Shown here piece after piece: positions 19,245 through 24,096 of a stretch of DNA of 24,096 bases. The notes beneath the pieces are model-generated. The model was not told the origin of the DNA, did no database searches, and saw only the letters and a list, made by a program, of their open reading frames with translations. A program made the position numbers and the translations under genes. The first letter of the stretch is position 1, and every line of letters begins with the position of its first letter. The DNA comes from Priapulus caudatus (Eukaryota > Priapulida > Priapulimorpha > Priapulimorphida > Priapulidae), in contig NW_014577457.1 of NCBI RefSeq assembly GCF_000485595.1, positions 58,793 through 82,888 of the forward strand. The letters run 5' to 3'.

Positions 19245-19351
19245 GTCGTAATATGAAGTTGTGTTGTTACTTGGACAGCGAAAACCGCTGCATACCGGCG
19301 GACAAATGCCGTGCTAATCACATGGGGCGTTCAGTTACGAACAAGGGACAG
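19245..19351 (+). CDS. Continuation of the TIL domain
   Basis: After ACGACAG one clean frame reads MKLCCYLDSENRCIPADKC, the expected tail of a TIL domain (G-Y-x-D-x-x-x-x-CIP-x-x-x-C). The reading stays open past a donor-like GTACTA at 19352, so the 3' end is uncertain and the exon may stop sooner. Confidence 0.6.
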
Positions 19352-19723
19352 GTACTAGGCGAAACTGCCAAGAACTGGTTAGTGAGTCACTTGGCTGGTT
19401 TTCTCTAATAACAAAAAAGGCACGCATATGCCGGCACGCTATGTGAAAGTTGTTGCTGCGTTATATATATTTATAATAATATATATATATATAATATTAA
19501 TATATATATTATAATGACACAAGCTCGAAAGAGATGACTACATACGCGTTGCTGCCGGCCTGTGGTTACGCTCACAAAAACTGCACTTTAACGAAGAACG
19601 TCAAGAAACACGCCTGTTTAAACAGTTGATTTTCGCCAATCGCATACTATTCACTGTATTTCTCTAATTCCTACTGCCTTCGTTTCATGCCAAGTTCAAT
19701 GCGATAGTGGACGTCAACTGCAG
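19352..19723. other. intron with (TA)n
   Basis: A TATATA/ATAATATA tract at 19462-19512. Nothing else recognised. Confidence 0.6.
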
Positions 19724-19869
19724 CAGCTAACTAAGCTGACTGCATAAGCGAGTAACACTTGCGCCACTGGGAATTTCCTGGTGATAACAAGAGTGTAATT
19801 CTCTCGCCGGGTGGCAATGCGCCGGGGGCAGATGATGCGCGGACGGGATCCGATGAAAGCTGGTGGCGG
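19724..19869 (+). CDS. LDL-receptor class A domain 1 (apparent frameshifts)
   Basis: Between CAACTGCAG and GTAAGC. In shifting frames the bases give CATGNFL, then WQCAGADD, C-A-D-G and S-D-E-S. The C-x-x-x-x-F ... W-x-C-x-G-x-x-DC-x-DGSDE pattern is diagnostic of LDLa modules, which bind calcium through the acidic DGSDE segment. At least three single-base corrections are needed (for example a missing T in GATGATGCGC at 19832-19841 and an extra GA in GGGATCCGATG). Confidence 0.6.
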
Positions 19870-21038
19870 GTAAGCCACAGATGTCATAGATGCAAACAAA
19901 ACTCGGAGGAATGAAACAGGCAACATTTTTTATTTGGGGGATAAACAGGTATAATTAATAATGCAAGAAGTAATATACAGTCGTTGGTTCCTATATATAT
20001 AAAGTTTTAAAGGTTTTAGGGCTTGAATTTGATGTATTGTTAAATAGTGTGTTAATATAGAACGCCATCTTGTTTGACAGTCCCATATGTGTGCGTTTCT
20101 AACGTGGATGTCAAAGTTGAGTTTGGCGGCGATGAGCAGCGATACGTACTGAGATGGCAGGCGAGAAGATCATATCGAGAATGCGTTTTATACCATAAGC
20201 AACGATGCTACACAATATTCACCTCTTTACAGGCGCGCAGCAGCCCGCAGCACGACCGCCGCCCGATCACGCACGGGTCACGCTCATAACATCCACACAC
20301 CGGGTCCAACGCACGCACTCAGCCCACGCACACACGCACTTCGCGTACGAGTGAAAGAGATGGTGATTTACGAATAGCTTTATTAGCTATTATAGTTATA
20401 GTTATTATGAAACAAATGAATTTTTATTGGCAATTTTAAGCTGAAAAGAGCTGTTCACTGCAGATCAATGATCAATGCGCTAAACGGGGAATAGTATATA
20501 CGCAACTAAACACTGTGACGGCATACCCGACTGCTGGATAGTACCGTGATATAGGCTGTCGTAAGTATATCATAATATAAGCACTCTGTCATGACTCATC
20601 TACCGTAACAAATTACACTAAAAGACGAGCAATTTTGCGTGATTAAGAAGTTAATTATATTTAACGACGCTACGCATTATAAATATGAATATGAGTCATG
20701 GATGAATGAGATTAATGAAATAAAGAATGGATAAATCATATAATAACATATGATTACATGACAAATAAAGGTAGATACAACTAGGATTGCGTATTAGGAG
20801 TATGATTAGGCTAGTACTAGTAGGCCTATTCAGTTATTATTCTGATACGCGATAATAATTGTGACCGCATTATTAGAACCAGTCACGAGGTACGCGAGGG
20901 GGCAGATTAGAAAGGATTTTTTAATACTATTACGAAATATTTTGAAGATTTTTGACGAAAGGAACCTTACACGAAGTGAGAAATAATTTTTTTTATACTA
21001 TTCACGAAGATTTAAATAAACGCTATTTTTGCTCGCAG
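19870..21038. other. intron or unresolved region
   Basis: Mostly AT-rich. A segment at 20074-20190 after TTTGACAG stays open for 71 codons (VPYVCVSNVDVKVEF...) but I recognise no domain, so it is not called as an exon. CTTTACAG at about 20232 is a good-looking acceptor with no recognisable exon after it. Confidence 0.5.
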
Positions 21039-21165
21039 CGCCAACCTCCTGCAGCAAGAAGAGTATACCGTGCGCCTAGTGACAATCGTTATTCCTCTTA
21101 GCTAGTGTTGCGACGTGAATAATGACTGTGGGACGGCACCTGACAGCGCGACGAGAAAACTGGCG
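21039..21165 (+). CDS. LDL-receptor class A domain 2 (apparent frameshifts)
   Basis: The acceptor TTTTTGCTCGCAG ends at 21038 and the donor GTATGT starts at 21166. The bases give TSCSKKSIPCA, then with two shifts S-D-N-R-CIPLS and CDVNNDCG, then a D-G ... S-D-E-like end. The C-x5-C-x5-CIP-x-x-x-x-CD-x-x-x-DC-x-DG-x-DE spacing is that of an LDLa module. Stops in every single frame show that corrections are needed. Confidence 0.6.
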
Positions 21166-22336
21166 GTATGTAATCTTACAGTGTCGCGAATATTGACATA
21201 TTCGGCATTGCTTGAAAGTTATTACACCAGGCGAATTCAAACACGCGTTTCGATCAATGAACGCTGGAGATAGACGTCTGATGATACGACGCTGAGATGA
21301 CGCTGAGATACACAGCCGGATAGACAGATGTGCGAACGTCGGATTGCGAACGAAACTCGCAGACGAGACCGATTAGATAGACAGAATAATATATTTTTTT
21401 TGCGTGGGGCGAATTGACCTGCTCTGTTTAATAACTGTACGTATAATCTAGACGCGCTGCTACTAAACGCATTAAACCATGCAGGCGCAACACAAGCGTC
21501 CTAGACCTTTCATAATTTCCTAAATAATAATCTAATAATAAAGATAAATAGTTTATATGATTTAATATATGTAAATAATCGATTGCGTTACGTTCAGTGG
21601 GAGTGCGAATGATGTCGTGAATATGACTGTGGAGGAAGGGATTCTGCATTCCACTCTTCTTCGTTGTGCGACCGGCATGATGATGTGGAGATATGTCAGA
21701 CGATTCGGATTGCATGTAATTAGAATTATCAGTACTCTATTATACTATTAGTATTCACTACTACTACTACACAAACTCTCTTCCTACTTATTATCCCATC
21801 AATGGCATTGTTAAAGGTCATGGATTTAATGCTGTAATCATCGTCACATTGTGTTAAATAAATAAATAAACTAATAATAATACATAATAATAAATACTAA
21901 TTATTAACTAACTAATCTAATAACTAAATAAATAAATAAATAAATACCTAACATAAGTAAATAATAAAATAAATAAAATTACTAAAAGCATTGAGCTTCT
22001 AATATTTGCGCAATTGAAATATACGTACATGCGTACACATTCGGTCATTAATTCACATAGACTACATGATTCTACGCTCGCCGTGTATATATAGCGACTA
22101 GTTATGATTGTTGAATTGTACCTGCAATGTACCTGTGAAAATTAGACTTGTGATTCTCAGGTATAGGCGCGCGGTGGCTTACTAACATTCGCGTTCCGCC
22201 GCATGTGAATCGCATGCGTCCTGAGGCCGCTGACGCGTACCAGCGTGCTTCGTCATGGCTTCGGCGAGTGGCGTGACGTCATTATACTGCACAGATAGTT
22301 CGTGCATGATGAATTCTGCGCGCTGGCGTATTTCAG
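21166..22336. other. intron with AT-rich simple repeats
   Basis: GACGCTGAGAT is repeated in tandem at 21289-21310. AAATAAATAAAT/CTAATAATAA tracts fill 21850-21985. The segment 22200-22320 is GC-richer and has several cysteine codons (CTDSSC), possibly another small exon, not resolved. Confidence 0.55.
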
Positions 22337-22443
22337 GGTGCGTCTGCCCATCCTCTTCAGTTCAACGTGTGGTGATTGCACGTGTATACGTCTGTGGATG
22401 TATGGCGATGGATTCTCAGATGCGATACGGATGCGGACGATTG
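22337..22443 (+). CDS. LDL-receptor class A domain 3 (tentative, frameshifts)
   Basis: After GCGTATTTCAG the frame gives CVCPSSS. Then, changing frames, F-Q-C-G-D-C-T-CIRLWM, C-D-G-D-G and further acidic residues to D-D-C. This follows the CP-x-x-x-F-x-C-x-x-G-x-CI ... CDG-x-x-DC order of LDLa modules. The end is near 22443 before TAAAG, where one G of a GTAAAG donor may be lost. Its position, equidistant between the LDLa exons at 21039 and 23626, supports it. Confidence 0.45.
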
Positions 22444-22744
22444 TAAAGTAAAGAGGCATGTTAGACTGGTAGGAGGCCTAACCCACTGTCTCTTTACTAA
22501 TTATAACTACTATTGTTGTTATTATTTATGTCCATCGTTCACCCTCGTTTAACATAATTTAATAGAATAAGGTTCAACGCGGTATTTGAACGACGAGTAC
22601 ATTTCATATAATTGTAAGATATTACTCGCTCTCCCTTGTTTCAGCGTGTGCTGGCATACGAATATTTGATCAGCATATCTGTATATCAGATATAGCTGTT
22701 GTGAAAATTATGACAATTTAGCAACGTATTGCGAAGCAATGATA
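22444..22744. other. intron
   Basis: AT-rich; no feature recognised apart from a pyrimidine tract and CAG at about 22635-22645 with no exon after it. Confidence 0.6.
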
Positions 22745-23424
22745 AAGGTGCGTATACGTTAGCAAGACTGCGTATACGTTAGGCAAAGACGTGCGTATAC
22801 GTTAGCAAAGACTTGCGTATACGTTAGCAACGACTGACCGTGGCGTATCGTTAGCAAAGACTCGCGTATAACGTTAGCAAAGACTGCGTATACGTTACGA
22901 AGACTGCTTATAACGTTAGCAAAAGACCTGCGTATACGTAGCAAAGACTGCGTATACGTTAGAAAAGACTGCGTAATACGTTCCGCAGATAGACTGCGTA
23001 TACGTTAGCAAAGACTCGCGTTCCGTTACAAGACTGCGTATCACGTTAGGCAAAGACTGGTATACTACAAAGACCTGGTATACGTTACAAGACTGCGATA
23101 CGTTAGCAAAGACTGGCGTATACGTTAGCAAAGAACTGCGATACGTTAGCAAAGACTGGCGTTACGTTAGCAAAAGACTGCGTATACGTTGCAAAGACTG
23201 GCGTATACGTTACAAAGCTGCGTATACGTTAGCAAATGACTGGGCGTATACGTTAGCAAAGACTGCGATACGTTAGCAAAGACTGCGTTACGTTAGCAAA
23301 TAGACTGCGTTTACGTTTAGCAAAGACTGCGTATACGTTAGCAAAAGACTGCGTTACTTAGCAAGACTGCGTATACGTTAGCAAAGACTGCGTATGACGT
23401 TAGCAAAGACTGCGTATACTTAGC
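22745..23424. repeat. 21-bp minisatellite, about 30 units
   Basis: The unit is 21 bases, with core CGTATACGTTAGCAAAGAC. It includes the self-complementary CGTATACG. Roughly thirty units occupy 680 bases. Most deviations are single-base insertions or losses (GCGATACG, GCGTTACG, AAAAGAC) rather than substitutions, again suggesting unpolished sequence. Minus-strand open frames rich in Leu-Leu-Thr-Tyr are repeat translations. Confidence 0.96.
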
Positions 23425-23625
23425 TAAGGATAAATCTACAATAGATATTAACGCGCGCTGTTTCTGAGCACGCTATATAATACGATACAGAAAGACAGCC
23501 GAATGACGAGTGGCGGCGCTGTGATGCAGTATGCCTGTATGTGCGCATAATTCTGTCGGTCTGGCCACGCCATCGACGTGTGCCGATTTGTTTTTTTATA
23601 AAGAACGCTCGATTGTCTTTATCAG
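23425..23625. other. intron end before LDLa 4
   Basis: No repeat. The acceptor TGTCTTTATCAG ends at 23625. Confidence 0.6.
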
Positions 23626-23740
23626 GTCGTGCTCGCTAGGACAATTCACATGTGTAAACGGAAATGCGTGAACGAACCACCAACAGGTGCGACAACGTGA
23701 ACGACTTGTGCGGATGCAGCGATGAAAGAAGATTGCGTGT
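23626..23740 (+). CDS. LDL-receptor class A domain 4 (apparent frameshifts)
   Basis: Reads SCSLGQFTCVNGN in one frame. After one lost base C-V-N-E-P-P-T, after another C-D-N-V-N-D, then C, and finally S-D-E-R and D-C-V-C before a GTGAGT donor. This is a near-ideal LDLa module: C-x3-QF-x-C-x-NG-x-C ... CD-x-x-x-DC-x-D-x-SDE-x-x-C. Three or four single-base corrections in 115 bases restore it. It is the clearest of the four LDLa exons here. Confidence 0.72.
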
Positions 23741-24036
23741 GTGAGTATACAACAGTCAGAATACTAAGTAGATCGGTGGTATAAATCACAGAATGCGTGA
23801 AATGGACACTCGCCGTGCGACCGTTATTACCGCCCCACATAGGATTTGAACGAGCCTGCTAGCGGAGACCGCCGTGAATTTATAATGTTTCCGATTCGTA
23901 TTTTATATCGATTAATAATTGAAGTCGGTTCATTTCGGCATTTTATAAATTTTTATTTCGCCGACATTAATTAATTGGTTATTTACCGCAGATTTATGGA
24001 GGCCTCGTGAGTCAACTTCTCCCACTATTGTGGTTT
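23741..24036. other. intron
   Basis: AT-rich with no clear exon. TTTACCGCAG ending at 23991 followed by GTGAGT at 24007 would frame a 15-base micro-exon, which I do not call. Confidence 0.5.
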
Positions 24037-24096
24037 GTTTGTTTGTCCGCTGTGAGGTGGATGTTGTTTGTCCGCTGTGAGGTGGATGTTGTTTGT
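24037..24096. repeat. 25-bp tandem repeat running off the right edge
   Basis: GTTTGTCCGCTGTGAGGTGG with ATGTT occurs twice in full, and a third copy starts before the window ends. Confidence 0.9.

Noticed and set aside
20074-20289. 71-codon + strand frame after a good acceptor as another exon
   Set aside because: No cysteine pattern or domain of the gene could be seen; left unresolved.
22745-23424. CRISPR array
   Set aside because: Units of 21 bases follow one another with no unique spacers, in a eukaryotic intron.

Overview
The window is eukaryotic nuclear DNA. Coding sequence occurs only as short exons (about 75-280 bases) bounded by GT..AG splice sites. The long introns between them are AT-rich and full of microsatellites and minisatellites. 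I see no bacterial operon, CRISPR array, rRNA or tRNA. The domain content and the style of the repeats suggest an insect, perhaps a hymenopteran such as an ant. That taxonomic guess rests on general resemblance and is not proven by any one motif.

All recognisable exons lie on the + strand and fit one very large secreted, cysteine-rich, mosaic protein of the hemolectin/hemocytin or SCO-spondin type. It is built from repeated von Willebrand D (VWD) - C8 - TIL modules followed by LDL-receptor class A (LDLa) domains. Neither the start nor the end of the gene is in the window. Layout: a first module of TIL (595-835), VWD (1595-1871, 2383-2556, 3328-3404), C8 (4109-4231, 4690-4846) and the start of the next TIL (5077-5100). 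Then comes a noisy near-copy of the first TIL and VWD exons (5729-7980), followed by a VWD C-terminal exon (8498-8701), a C8 (9493-9755), a possible TIL fragment (about 10945-11060) and a linker exon (11147-11351). A third module has VWD (15007-15233, 16162-16293, 16686-16911), C8 (17430-17528, 17950-18063) and TIL (18713-18868, 19245-19351). Four LDLa exons follow at roughly 1.3-kb steps (19.7, 21.0, 22.3 and 23.6 kb).

The most important structural point concerns 5101 to about 8360, which repeats 1 to about 2900, introns included. The differences are overwhelmingly single-base insertions plus some deletions, in exons and introns alike. The segment from exon A to exon C is 1962 bases in the first copy and 2252 in the second. 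The left junction at 5100/5101 cuts through an exon, and the VWD exon missing from the first copy appears only after the second. This looks like unpolished long-read sequence or a misassembled duplication rather than a biological tandem duplication. Many later exons also need one or more single-base frame corrections, while a few (1595-1871, 2383-2556, 3328-3404, 4109-4231, 4690-4846, 15007-15233) are clean.

The large intron between 11.35 and 15.0 kb contains a probable terminal-inverted-repeat or foldback element of about 1.9 kb (about 12225-14115), which includes a perfect 33-base palindrome. Other notable repeats are the 34-bp arrays (1-225 and 5101-5341), a roughly 52-bp minisatellite made of an exon end plus its splice donor (8676-8940), a polypurine tract next to a polypyrimidine tract (15.3-15.8 kb), and a 21-bp minisatellite of about 30 units (22745-23424).
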